Part shown: positions 35,738-43,785 of the stretch, piece after piece
How the letters are laid out: every line of letters starts with the position of its first letter
Numbering within the stretch: the stretch's first letter is position 1
NCBI RefSeq assembly: GCF_030373185.1
Contig: NZ_JAUCZH010000007.1
Location: 186,001 to 250,000 of the forward strand
Source of the DNA: Tabrizicola sp.
GTDB taxonomy: Bacteria > Pseudomonadota > Alphaproteobacteria > Rhodobacterales > Rhodobacteraceae
DNA: 64,000 bases
Reading direction: 5' to 3'
The notes under the pieces: generated by a model
What the model was told of the DNA's origin: nothing
The model's database searches: none
Seen by the model: only the letters and a program-made list of their open reading frames with translations
Translations under genes and position numbers: made by a program

Positions 35738-36531
35738 CGGCCCTTCCACATGGGATCGCGCTTTTCGGCGAAAGCCTTTGCGCCCTCCAGCTGGTCCTCG
35801 CTGGAATAAAGCCGGTCCACCGTGGGCAGCAGCCGCTTGGAAACCCGGTTCAGCGCGTCCTGAAAGCGCATGTTCTCGGCCTCACGCACCACTTCCTTGA
35901 TCGCTGCGTAAACAAGGGGCGGGCCGCTTTCCAGCAGGCGGGCAAGATCCCAGGCTTTGGCCAGCAACTCTTCGGGCGCGCAGACCTCCTTGATCAGGCC
36001 CCAGCGATGCGCTTCCTCGGCGTCGAACCAACGGCCCGTCAGCAGAAGGTCCATCGCCACATGATAGGGGATGCGCTTCGGCAGTTTGATCGACGCCGCA
36101 TCGGCCACCGTCCCCGACCGGATTTCCGGCAAGGCGAAGGTCGCATTGGTCGAACAGAGAATCAGGTCCGCAGACAAGGCCAGTTCCAGCCCCCCGCCGC
36201 AGCAGATGCCCTGCACGGCGGCAATGACCGGCTTGTTGAGGTTCGGCAGCTCCTGCAACCCGCCAAACCCGCCAATGCCATAGTCGCCATCCACCGCATC
36301 GCCTTCGGCCGCGGCCTTCAGATCCCAGCCGGGGCAGAAGAACTTCTCGCCCGCCGCGCGCAGGATGCAGACCCGCAGACTGTCGTCGTCCCGGAAATCC
36401 CGAAACACCAACCCCATCACCCGGCTGGTCTTCAGGCTGATCGCATTGGCCTTGGGAGCGTCCAGCGTGACCTCCAGGATCGCCCCCTCGCGTCGCGTCT
36501 TCACGGGGCCTTCAGTCCGCATTTCCATCAT
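35734..36531 (-). CDS. Enoyl-CoA hydratase, carnitinyl-CoA dehydratase-like (CaiD type)
   Basis: This 265-residue crotonase-fold enzyme has oxyanion-hole segments GWDLKAAAEG and GICCGGGLELALSADL, and catalytic Glu-region LPEIRSGTVADAASIKLP. This last stretch resembles CaiD, which interconverts crotonobetainyl-CoA and L-carnitinyl-CoA. Its start overlaps the ligase stop by four bases (ATGA), so the two are co-translated. In this operon it would hydrate crotonobetainyl-CoA on the way from gamma-butyrobetaine to carnitine. The substrate is inferred from context and likeness. Confidence 0.85.
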   Translation of the reverse strand: MMEMRTEGPVKTRREGAILEVTLDAPKANAISLKTSRVMGLVFRDFRDDDSLRVCILRAAGEKFFCPGWDLKAAAEGDAVDGDYGIGGFGGLQELPNLNKPVIAAVQGICCGGGLELALSADLILCSTNATFALPEIRSGTVADAASIKLPKRIPYHVAMDLLLTGRWFDAEEAHRWGLIKEVCAPEELLAKAWDLARLLESGPPLVYAAIKEVVREAENMRFQDALNRVSKRLLPTVDRLYSSEDQLEGAKAFAEKRDPMWKGR

Positions 36532-38516
36532 TCCACTCTCCTGACCAAAGCATCCACCGCCACGGCACCCTCAACGCGCACCATGACCGGGTTGATTTCA
36601 ATTTCTTCCAGGCTCTCATCGGCAAGCATCAGCGCCGCCAGCCGCACCGCGATGTCGGCGACCGCCGACATGTCCGCCCGCGGTCGCCCGCGATAGCCGT
36701 CAAGCAACGGCCAGAGCCGCAGGCCCCGCGCCGCCCCCAGCACCTCGGCTTCCGTGACCGGCAGGACGAGCGTGACCGTATCGGCCAGCACCTCGGCCGT
36801 CACGCCGCCCATGCCCAAAGTCAGCGTCACGCCATAGACCGGATCGCGCCTGAGGCCGAGCAGAACCTCTGCCACCGCGCCGGTCACCATCTCCTCGACC
36901 AGATAGCCCGAGGCCCCCGGCATCTCGGCCTGGCCCTCCAGAGAGGTCACCCCCAGCCGAACTGCCCCGGCTTCGGTCTTGTGCGCAAACCCCAGACCCT
37001 TCAGGGCATAGGGCGGCTTCAAACCCGCTACATCCAGCGCAGCCAAAGTCGTCCCCGTCACCGAGCGCGGCACCGCCACCCCCGCCGCCGCGATCCGCGC
37101 CTTTCCGTCCGCCTCCGACAGCAGCCGCGTCTCCCGCCCTGGCAAGGCCCGAATGGGCCGCCAGCGCGCAATGCCTGGTGCCGTCTGCGCCGCCTTGACC
37201 GCCGCCAGCGCCGTCTCCAGCCCAAGGAGGGCGCAGACCCCCTCCGCCATCATCGCCTGCACCCGACTTTCGCCAAGGTTCTCCGCCATGGAGGCGACAG
37301 GCAGAGCGATCTTCCCGGTCGCCTTCTGTGCCGCAATGATCGCGCGGAACGCCGGTTCATAGCCGGAAGGATCGCAGCGGTCCGCCCGGGGGCTATCAAT
37401 GATGTAGAGCCCCGCGTCATAGGCCTCCAGCATCGCCGAAAAGACTTCGGTCGTCTTCGGCCCATCGCCCCAGATGAAGGTGTGGTAATCCAGGGGGTTC
37501 GAGATGGTCGGAATTTCTCCCAGCACCGCGAACAGCCGGTCATGCGTAGACTTCGGTACCGGAGGAAAGTCGATCCCGTAAGGCGCTGCAAGGTCCGCCA
37601 CCAGCCCCGCCTCGCCACCCGAACAGGACAGCGAGCAGATCCGCGTCCCGATCTGAGGGCCGTGAACATGGAATATTTTCAAGGTCTCGATCAGTTCCGA
37701 AGGCGTGTTGACCTCCGCCACCCCGATCTGGCGCAGGAAGGCGCTTGACGCGGCCCCACCACCCGCAAGCGAGGCAGTGTGGCTGGCCGCCGCAATCCGG
37801 CTAAGCTCAGTCTTGCCGGACTTGATCGCCACCACACCCTTGCCCATCCTGCGCGCCTTTTCGGCCAAGTCGGCGAACGCCGAGGCATCGTCGATCCCTT
37901 CGATATAGAGGCCAACCGCCGTCACCCGGGCATCGTCCAGAAGCGCCCCGGTCAACTCGGCCAACCCGACGACGGCGGCATTGCCCAGACAGGCGACATA
38001 GGCCACCGGCAGACCGCGCTGCTGCATGCCCATGTTGATGACGATGTTGGAAGACTGGCTTACCAGCGCCACACCCGTGTCGACCCGGACGCCGCCGTGC
38101 TGGTCCGGCCAGAGCAGCGCCCCATCAAGGTAGTTGATGACCCCATAACAGTTCGGCCCAAGGATCGGCATGTCTCCCGCAGCAGATACCAACCGATCCT
38201 GCAGTCCTGCTTCGCCCGCCTCGGTCCAGCCCGAGGCAAAGCAGATCGCGCCGCCAGCGCCCATGGCGGCAAGCTCGGAGACCACGTCCAGCGTGGCATG
38301 TCGGTTCACCCCGATGAAGGTTGCATCCGGCGGCTCTGGCAAGTCGGCGAGGCTGGCATAGGCCTTCAGTCCGCCGATCTCGGGCTTCGTCGGATGCACC
38401 GGCCAGACCGGACCCGCGAACCCCATCTTCCGACACTGTTCTATGACATTCAGCCCCCATCCGGCCCCCAGAACGGCAATGTGGCGCGGACGCAGGAGAC
38501 GGTCGAGGCGGCTCAT
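36528..38516 (-). CDS. NDP-forming acyl-CoA ligase, two-domain ATP-grasp (likely betaine-type acyl substrate)
   Basis: This 662-residue single chain has the NDP-forming acetyl-CoA synthetase layout: a CoA-binding domain (1-130, IAVLGAGWGLNVIEQCRKMG), a succinyl-CoA-ligase-like domain with phospho-His region ASHTASLAGG (His about 240), and a C-terminal ATP-grasp (about 455-660, YALKGLGFAHKTEAGAVRLG). It makes an acyl-CoA from acid, CoA and ATP, giving ADP and phosphate, which is cheaper than the AMP route. Together with the CaiD-like hydratase and the acyl-CoA dehydrogenase it most likely activates gamma-butyrobetaine, crotonobetaine or carnitine. It stands downstream of a 256-bp gap filled by two repeats. 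Confidence 0.82.
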   Translation of the reverse strand: MSRLDRLLRPRHIAVLGAGWGLNVIEQCRKMGFAGPVWPVHPTKPEIGGLKAYASLADLPEPPDATFIGVNRHATLDVVSELAAMGAGGAICFASGWTEAGEAGLQDRLVSAAGDMPILGPNCYGVINYLDGALLWPDQHGGVRVDTGVALVSQSSNIVINMGMQQRGLPVAYVACLGNAAVVGLAELTGALLDDARVTAVGLYIEGIDDASAFADLAEKARRMGKGVVAIKSGKTELSRIAAASHTASLAGGGAASSAFLRQIGVAEVNTPSELIETLKIFHVHGPQIGTRICSLSCSGGEAGLVADLAAPYGIDFPPVPKSTHDRLFAVLGEIPTISNPLDYHTFIWGDGPKTTEVFSAMLEAYDAGLYIIDSPRADRCDPSGYEPAFRAIIAAQKATGKIALPVASMAENLGESRVQAMMAEGVCALLGLETALAAVKAAQTAPGIARWRPIRALPGRETRLLSEADGKARIAAAGVAVPRSVTGTTLAALDVAGLKPPYALKGLGFAHKTEAGAVRLGVTSLEGQAEMPGASGYLVEEMVTGAVAEVLLGLRRDPVYGVTLTLGMGGVTAEVLADTVTLVLPVTEAEVLGAARGLRLWPLLDGYRGRPRADMSAVADIAVRLAALMLADESLEEIEINPVMVRVEGAVAVDALVRRVE

Positions 38517-38772
38517 GCCCGACCTCTGCCAGTTGCATCGGCCCCCGGGGGCGCTTCGCCCCCCGGACCCCCAGAGGATATTTTCAGACAGATGAAATGG
38601 GAAGGGCGACGCCCTGCCCCGGCAGACCGAGGCAGGGTTTCACCTGTCGCGGTCATCGGCGTCCCCGCCTGTACCGCCCGATCACTGTTGCAGGCCAAGG
38701 TTAACGAATCCCTTCATCTGTCCTGAAATATCCCACGGGGGTCCGGGGGTGTGAAACCCCCGGTCCGACAGT
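38517..38772. repeat. Inverted pair of dispersed palindromic repeats (copies 2 and 3)
   Basis: The gap between the ligase and dehydrogenase genes holds one repeat on the minus strand (38541-38607) and one on the plus strand (38712-38766). Each contains TTCATCTGTC-TGAAAATATCC-like sequence followed by GGGGGTCCGGGGG and a CCCCC arm; copy 3 reads TGAAATATCCCACGGGGG. Facing each other they could fold into a long structure inside the operon mRNA, which may cut expression of the last two genes or protect RNA ends. Confidence 0.75.
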
Positions 38773-39936
38773 TCAACCCCCAACCGCCCTCAGCAGTTCT
38801 CGGCTGATGATGTGCCGCTGGATCTCGGACGTTCCCTCCCAGATCCGCTCCACCCGGCTGTCGCGCCAGATCCGCTCCAAAGGCAATTCGTCCATCAGCC
38901 CCATCCCACCATGGATCTGGATCGCCTCGTCCGCGACCATCGCCAGCACCTCGGTCGCCTTCAGCTTGGCCATGGCCATATCGGCCTCGGTCACCGAACC
39001 CTGATCATACTTCCAGGCAGCTTCCCGCGTCAGAAGCTCCGCCGCCTTCAGTTCCATCGCCATATCGGCCAGCTTGAAGCTGACCCCCTGAAACTTGCCA
39101 ATCTGCTGCCCAAACTGCTTGCGCTCTGCCGCGTAACTGATCGCATGTCCCAGCGCCCGCTCCGCCCGACCAAGGCAGGTGCTTGCAACCTGCAACCGGG
39201 TCGCCCCCAGCCAGCTGTTCGCCACCTCAAAGCCCTTATGCACTTCGCCCAGCACATTCGCTGCTGGCACCCGGCAGTCGTCGAACTCCAGCACCGCGTT
39301 GGTGTAGCCACGGTGACTGACGTTCCGATACCCCTCGCGCACCGTGAAGCCGGGCGTCCCTTTGTCGACGAAGAAGGCGGTGATCAGCTTCTTCGGTCCG
39401 CGCGGGGTGTCTTCCTCCCCGCTCGCCATGAAGACGATGGCAAAGCCCGCAAGGTCGGCGTGGCTGATGAAATGCTTTGTCCCGTTCAGCACCCAGTCGT
39501 CGCCATCCGGGCGCGCCGTGGCCTTCATCCCCCGCAGATCGGACCCGGCGCCCGGTTCGGTCATGGCGAGGCAATCCCAGGTCTCTCCGCGGATGCAGGG
39601 CATCAGGTAGCGTTCCCGCTGTTCCGCGTTCCCCGCCAGCAGGATGTTCGAGGGCCGCGCCACGCAGGTCCAGTGCAGGGCATAGTTCGCCCGCCCCAGT
39701 TCCTTTTCATAAAGGAGCCACGACAGGGTATCGAGGCCAGCCCCACCCACCTCGACCGGCATATTGGCCGCATAAAGCCCCGCCGCCATGGCCTTTTGCT
39801 GCAACTCGCGGATCACCTCCAGCGGCAGCACGCCCGAGCGTTCGACCGCTGCCTCATGCGGGTAAAGCTCCGTCTCGACAAAGGCGCGGGTCGTCTCGAC
39901 GATCATCCGCTGTTCTTCGGTCAGGCCAAAATCCAT
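38773..39936 (-). CDS. Acyl-CoA dehydrogenase, gamma-butyrobetainyl-CoA/crotonobetainyl-CoA type candidate
   Basis: This 387-residue FAD enzyme has the standard three-domain fold: an N-terminal helical part from MDFGLTEEQRMIVETTRAFVETELYP, a middle beta domain with AMTEPGAGSDLRGMKATA, and a C-terminal helical domain ending IHGGMGLMDELPLERIWRDSRVERIWEGTSEIQRHIISRELL. The catalytic base would be the Glu of WEGTSE, the usual short-chain position. The start at 39936 has GAGG at six bases. It follows the SDR gene by 7 bp. In this pathway it would make crotonobetainyl-CoA from gamma-butyrobetainyl-CoA; this is context-based. Confidence 0.88.
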   Translation of the reverse strand: MDFGLTEEQRMIVETTRAFVETELYPHEAAVERSGVLPLEVIRELQQKAMAAGLYAANMPVEVGGAGLDTLSWLLYEKELGRANYALHWTCVARPSNILLAGNAEQRERYLMPCIRGETWDCLAMTEPGAGSDLRGMKATARPDGDDWVLNGTKHFISHADLAGFAIVFMASGEEDTPRGPKKLITAFFVDKGTPGFTVREGYRNVSHRGYTNAVLEFDDCRVPAANVLGEVHKGFEVANSWLGATRLQVASTCLGRAERALGHAISYAAERKQFGQQIGKFQGVSFKLADMAMELKAAELLTREAAWKYDQGSVTEADMAMAKLKATEVLAMVADEAIQIHGGMGLMDELPLERIWRDSRVERIWEGTSEIQRHIISRELLRAVGG

Positions 39937-39943
39937 CGCATCC

Positions 39944-40696
39944 TCACGGGTCAACGTTGTAGGTCATGCCGTCCACAGCCAGCGCCTGGCCAGAGACCAT
40001 CCTTGCGGCTGCGGATGCGAGGAAGACGGCCATGTCGGCAACGTCCTCAGCATCCGTAAGCCGCTTCATCGCGGTGCCAGAGGCATAGCCCCGCCGCACA
40101 TCATCGGGCGACATCCCCTTGGCTGCCGCTTCCACTTCGATCACCCGGTCGATTCTGGGGCCATTGACCGACCCGGGGCAGATCGCGTTCGCCCGGATGC
40201 CATGCGGCCCCAGTTCCATCGCGACCGTCTTCATCAGCCCGATCACCCCCCATTTCGCCGCCACGTAAGGCGCGCGGAACGGCGTGCCGTAAAGGCCGCT
40301 GGTCGAGGAGATGAAGGTGATCACCCCCGCCCGCGCCGGTTTCATCAGCCGGGCAGCACCCCGCGCCAGCAGCATCGCGCCGTCAAGGTTCACCCCCAGG
40401 CACTGGCGCCAGGCTTCCAGCGGCATGTCCTCGATCGCCTCCGTCGGCCCCTTGATCCCAGCATTCGCAATGGCGACGTCAAGCCCGCCCCAATCCTGCG
40501 CGACTTCGGCGAACAGCGTCTCCATCCCCGGTTCCGATGCCGCATCGACGACCGAGCCGCGAATGCCCGCCGGCAACACAGCGATCAACCCTTCGTCGAC
40601 GTCAGTCACCCAGACGCGGTCCCCCGACGCGGCAAAGGCCTGCGCCATGACAAGGCCAATCCCGCCCGCGCCTGCCGTGATCAGAACCCGCCTCAT
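39944..40696 (-). CDS. Short-chain dehydrogenase/reductase
   Basis: This 250-residue Rossmann-fold oxidoreductase has the cofactor loop AGAGGIG (8-14), Asp in VTDVD suggesting NAD(H) preference, NAG in IANAGIKG, and the catalytic YVAAK. The preceding Ser is in ISSTSGLYG. It is coupled to the fused carnitine dehydrogenase by a 4-bp ATGA overlap and is followed at 7 bp by the acyl-CoA dehydrogenase. Its substrate in carnitine breakdown is not settled: it could handle D-carnitine, 3-hydroxybutyrate made from released acetoacetate, or another intermediate. Confidence 0.88.
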   Translation of the reverse strand: MRRVLITAGAGGIGLVMAQAFAASGDRVWVTDVDEGLIAVLPAGIRGSVVDAASEPGMETLFAEVAQDWGGLDVAIANAGIKGPTEAIEDMPLEAWRQCLGVNLDGAMLLARGAARLMKPARAGVITFISSTSGLYGTPFRAPYVAAKWGVIGLMKTVAMELGPHGIRANAICPGSVNGPRIDRVIEVEAAAKGMSPDDVRRGYASGTAMKRLTDAEDVADMAVFLASAAARMVSGQALAVDGMTYNVDP

Positions 40697-42150
40697 GCCC
40701 GCCGCGCACCAATCGCCCGCCCGACACCATCTGGCCGCGCCAGAACGGCGTGCGCCGTCGCAATTGGCATCAACCGTGCCAGCACCTCAGGCGCCGCCGC
40801 GCAGGTCTTGCCGGCTTTCATGTCGACGTGCAGGCACATCTGCTCGATCGTCGCGACGACCTCGTCGCCACGGGACAGAGTGATAAAGTGGTGCAGTCGC
40901 TTGTCGTCGGCATGAATGACCTGCAGCGCCCCGGTCAGACGGTCGCCCAGCTTTGCCTCGCCCCGGTGCAGGATATGGGTTTCCGCCGTGTAGTAGCTGT
41001 GGCCGCCCGCGACATAGTCCATGTCCGCCCCGATCAACCGCAAGAAGGCATCCGCGACTTCCGAGGCGCAGAACAGATAGCGGCTTTCGGTCATGTGGCC
41101 GTTGTAGTCGATCCATGAGGGCAGCACCTGCAACTCTGCCATCTTCAGAGGCGTTCCGGTCAACTCGCCTGCGTGGAAAGCCTCTCGGCGCCGCTCGTCA
41201 TGGTCCCGCAACACCTTGCCCGCGCCCCAATTGCGGTCCTTCAGGGACCGCAGGAACCCCACAAGGTTCTGGTCCCGGATCCGCTCCAATTCGCGGATGG
41301 TGTGATGCCCCGACTGCGCGTCCGACTGGTCCGCCACCAGATCCACCAACGCGTCGTTGAATTCCGGTACATCCATCAATTTGGTCCATGGCCATTTCAG
41401 CGCCGGTCCGAACTGCGCCATGAAATGCCGCATCCCGGCCTCGCCACCCGCCACGCGGTAGGTCTCGAAAAGGCCCATCTGGCCCCAGCGCAGGCCAAAG
41501 CCCATGCGGATCGCGTCGTCGATCTCTTCGGTCGTGGCGACGCCATCGACCAGCATCCACAGGGCCTCGCGCCAGACCGCCTCTAGGAAACGGTTGCCGA
41601 TGAAGGCGTCGATCTCCTTGCGCAGAACCAGCGGGAACATCCCGATGTCCTTCATGATCTGCACCGTCCGCTCGACCACCTCGGGCGGGTTCGCCGGGCT
41701 GCCGGAAATCTCGGACAGGGGCAGCAGATAGACCGGGTTGAACGGATGGGCGACGATGATGTTTTCAGGTGCCGAGCTGGATTTCTGCAGGTCCGACGCC
41801 TTGAAGCCGCTGGTCGAGGACCCGATCAGCACCCCGGGGTTCGATTGCTGCAACTGGGCATAGACCTTGTGCTTCAGCTCGATCCGTTCCGAGACACTTT
41901 CCTGGACATACTCCGCCCCCTCGACCGCCTCGGCCATTGTGCCGGCAAAACTCAGCCGTCCCTCTGCGGGCATCGGCACGTCCGACAGTGCCGGAAGGGC
42001 GGCCCGGGCATTGGCAAGAACTTCATTTATCTTGCGCTCCGCCTCGGGGTCGGGATCGAACACCGCCACGTCCCAGCCGTTCAGCAAGAACCGAGCGGTC
42101 CAGCCGCCGCCGATCACCCCACCGCCAATGATTGCCGCCTTGCGCGCCAT
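40693..42150 (-). CDS. lcdH: L-carnitine dehydrogenase fused to betainyl-CoA thioesterase
   Basis: This 485-residue protein has two parts. Residues 1-325 are a 3-hydroxyacyl-CoA-dehydrogenase-type Rossmann enzyme (GGGVIGGGW at 9-17; catalytic His in AHPFNPVYLLPL; ETYRVAGGEAGMRHFM) that oxidises L-carnitine to 3-dehydrocarnitine with NAD+. Residues about 336-470 form a hot-dog thioesterase (VLPSWIDYNGHMTESRYL with Asp348 and His352; YTAETHILHRGEAKLGD). Such fusions are known in Rhizobium-type carnitine pathways (CdhA plus CdhB). The start at 42150 has GAGGGGA. The two activities flank the cleavage step of the nearby BKACE, so glycine betaine is the expected end product. Confidence 0.92.
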   Translation of the reverse strand: MARKAAIIGGGVIGGGWTARFLLNGWDVAVFDPDPEAERKINEVLANARAALPALSDVPMPAEGRLSFAGTMAEAVEGAEYVQESVSERIELKHKVYAQLQQSNPGVLIGSSTSGFKASDLQKSSSAPENIIVAHPFNPVYLLPLSEISGSPANPPEVVERTVQIMKDIGMFPLVLRKEIDAFIGNRFLEAVWREALWMLVDGVATTEEIDDAIRMGFGLRWGQMGLFETYRVAGGEAGMRHFMAQFGPALKWPWTKLMDVPEFNDALVDLVADQSDAQSGHHTIRELERIRDQNLVGFLRSLKDRNWGAGKVLRDHDERRREAFHAGELTGTPLKMAELQVLPSWIDYNGHMTESRYLFCASEVADAFLRLIGADMDYVAGGHSYYTAETHILHRGEAKLGDRLTGALQVIHADDKRLHHFITLSRGDEVVATIEQMCLHVDMKAGKTCAAAPEVLARLMPIATAHAVLARPDGVGRAIGARRA

Positions 42151-42175
42151 CACGCTTCCCCTCACGTCTTGCTTT

Positions 42176-42799
42176 TCATTGTGCCGCCCGCGCCGTTGCA
42201 AGGGTAGCATCGGTCAACGGGACGCGCTCACCCGCCCGGATCACCGCAGGGTCATAGGCCTTGCGCGCAAACACCTCGCGCACAAGGTCCGCGAAATCCT
42301 CGACCTGCATCGTCGGATATGCCGGATCGAAACTCGACTGGTCCCACTGCTCGCAGAAGGCATCGCAGTCGTCGAAATAGGCGTGACCCTTGAAACGGTC
42401 CCGCGCATGGCGATTGCCGCCAGTGTGGTGCGCATAATACAGCCGCTGGAAATCACCGTGCTTTTCCACCACCCATGTGACCTGCTCGCGCACGAAGGGC
42501 TTCAGGATCGCTGCGGCGTATTCATCGTGATTGTAGGGCGCGAAGATGTCGCCGATGTCATGCAGCAATGCAGCCACCACCCAGTCTGTATCCGCCCCCG
42601 CCCGCCAGGCCCGCGTCGCCGCCTGCAACGAATGACCCAGCCGCGTCACCTGATAACCCGACAGGCTTTCATCCAGCGCCACCAAGGCGCCCAACAAACG
42701 ATCCGCCGTCCCCGCCGCATACTCCCGCTCATGCACATCCAGCATTGCGTAATCGCTCGCATCGCCTTCCTTCATCGCGGTGAATTTGACCTTGTCCAT
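42176..42799 (-). CDS. HD-domain protein, possible PhnZ/TmpB-like diiron oxygenase
   Basis: This 207-residue protein has His56 (GHSLQAA), the HD pair His80-Asp81 (LLHDIGD), His91 (NHDEY), His114 (EKHGDF) and Asp residues near 153-158. The 24-residue gap between the first His and HD equals that in PhnZ, and a Tyr/Glu-rich N-terminal helix (HEREYAAG) is in the place of the PhnZ lid. This layout fits HD-domain diiron enzymes of the PhnZ, TmpB and MIOX type better than nucleotide phosphohydrolases. It sits 1 bp after the BKACE stop and 25 bp before the carnitine dehydrogenase. Function unknown; an oxygenase acting on a trimethylammonium intermediate is a testable inference. Confidence 0.75.
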   Translation of the reverse strand: MDKVKFTAMKEGDASDYAMLDVHEREYAAGTADRLLGALVALDESLSGYQVTRLGHSLQAATRAWRAGADTDWVVAALLHDIGDIFAPYNHDEYAAAILKPFVREQVTWVVEKHGDFQRLYYAHHTGGNRHARDRFKGHAYFDDCDAFCEQWDQSSFDPAYPTMQVEDFADLVREVFARKAYDPAVIRAGERVPLTDATLATARAAQ

Positions 42800-42800
42800 G

Positions 42801-43715
42801 TCAGCACCCCACCGGCGCGCGCTTTTCCAGCTTCAGCCGGGCGCGCACTTCCGCCGGGGTGATCACCCGTGCGCCCATGCTTTCCACGATGGTGCAGGCC
42901 CGCTCCACCAGTTGCGCGTTGGTTGCCAGAACGCCCTTGTCCAGCCAGAGGTTGTCTTCCAGCCCGACGCGCACATTGCCACCACCCAGCACCGCCGCCG
43001 CCACATAAGCCATCTGGTTCCGTCCAAGGCCGAATGCCGACCAGTGCCAGCCCTGCGGCACGTTGTTGACCATCGCCATGTAGGTGTTCAGATCATCCGG
43101 CGCGCCCCACGGCACGCCCATACACAGTTGCACCAGCACCGGGTCGGGGATCACACCCTCACGCACCAGTTCCTTGGCAAGCCACAGATGCCCGGTGTCG
43201 AACGCCTCGATCTCGATCCGCACCCCCGCCGCCGTCATCCGCCTGGCCATGTCGCGCAGCATGCCCGGCGTGTTGACCATCACATAATCGGCCTCGTTGA
43301 AGTTCATCGTGCCGCAGTCGAGCGTGCAGATCTCCGGCCGGCATTCCACCACATGTGCAACCCGCTCTTCGGCCCCCGCCATATCGGACCGCGGGCCAAT
43401 GCGCCCCATGTCCTCGGTGCCTTCAAAGTAGATGTCGCCGCCCATGCCAGCGGTCAGGTTCAGCACCACGTCTGTATCGCTGTCGCGGATGCGCTCGGTC
43501 ACCTCGCGGTAATATTCCAGGCGACGAGAGGGCTTGCCCGTCTCGGGGTCGCGCACATGGCAATGCACCACAGCCGCCCCCGCCTTGGCGGCCGCGATGG
43601 CGCTATCTGCGATCTGCTTTGGCGACCGAGGCACATGCGAGCTGCGGTCCTGCGTGCCGCCCGATCCGGTCACGGCACAGGTGATGAAGACTTCGCGGTT
43701 CATGGTCAGCGGCAT
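42801..43715 (-). CDS. Beta-keto acid cleavage enzyme (BKACE, DUF849), likely 3-dehydrocarnitine:acetyl-CoA trimethylamine transferase
   Basis: This 304-residue TIM-barrel enzyme has the zinc-binding pair in AAVVHCHVRDPETG (His51, His53), a third ligand area CTLDCGTMNF, and E in EIEAFDTGHLWLA. In carnitine catabolism the enzyme (CdhC in Pseudomonas) uses acetyl-CoA to split 3-dehydrocarnitine into betainyl-CoA and acetoacetate. The neighbouring fused dehydrogenase-thioesterase supplies the steps before and after, which makes this assignment strong. The start at 43715 has GGGAGGG. It heads the operon, divergent from the regulator gene. Confidence 0.9.
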   Translation of the reverse strand: MPLTMNREVFITCAVTGSGGTQDRSSHVPRSPKQIADSAIAAAKAGAAVVHCHVRDPETGKPSRRLEYYREVTERIRDSDTDVVLNLTAGMGGDIYFEGTEDMGRIGPRSDMAGAEERVAHVVECRPEICTLDCGTMNFNEADYVMVNTPGMLRDMARRMTAAGVRIEIEAFDTGHLWLAKELVREGVIPDPVLVQLCMGVPWGAPDDLNTYMAMVNNVPQGWHWSAFGLGRNQMAYVAAAVLGGGNVRVGLEDNLWLDKGVLATNAQLVERACTIVESMGARVITPAEVRARLKLEKRAPVGC

Positions 43716-43785
43716 GGCACCCTCCCTTGTTGAGACCCAGCATAGCCCGCTTGCGCGCCCACGCTTTGCACTTTACGAAATCTTC

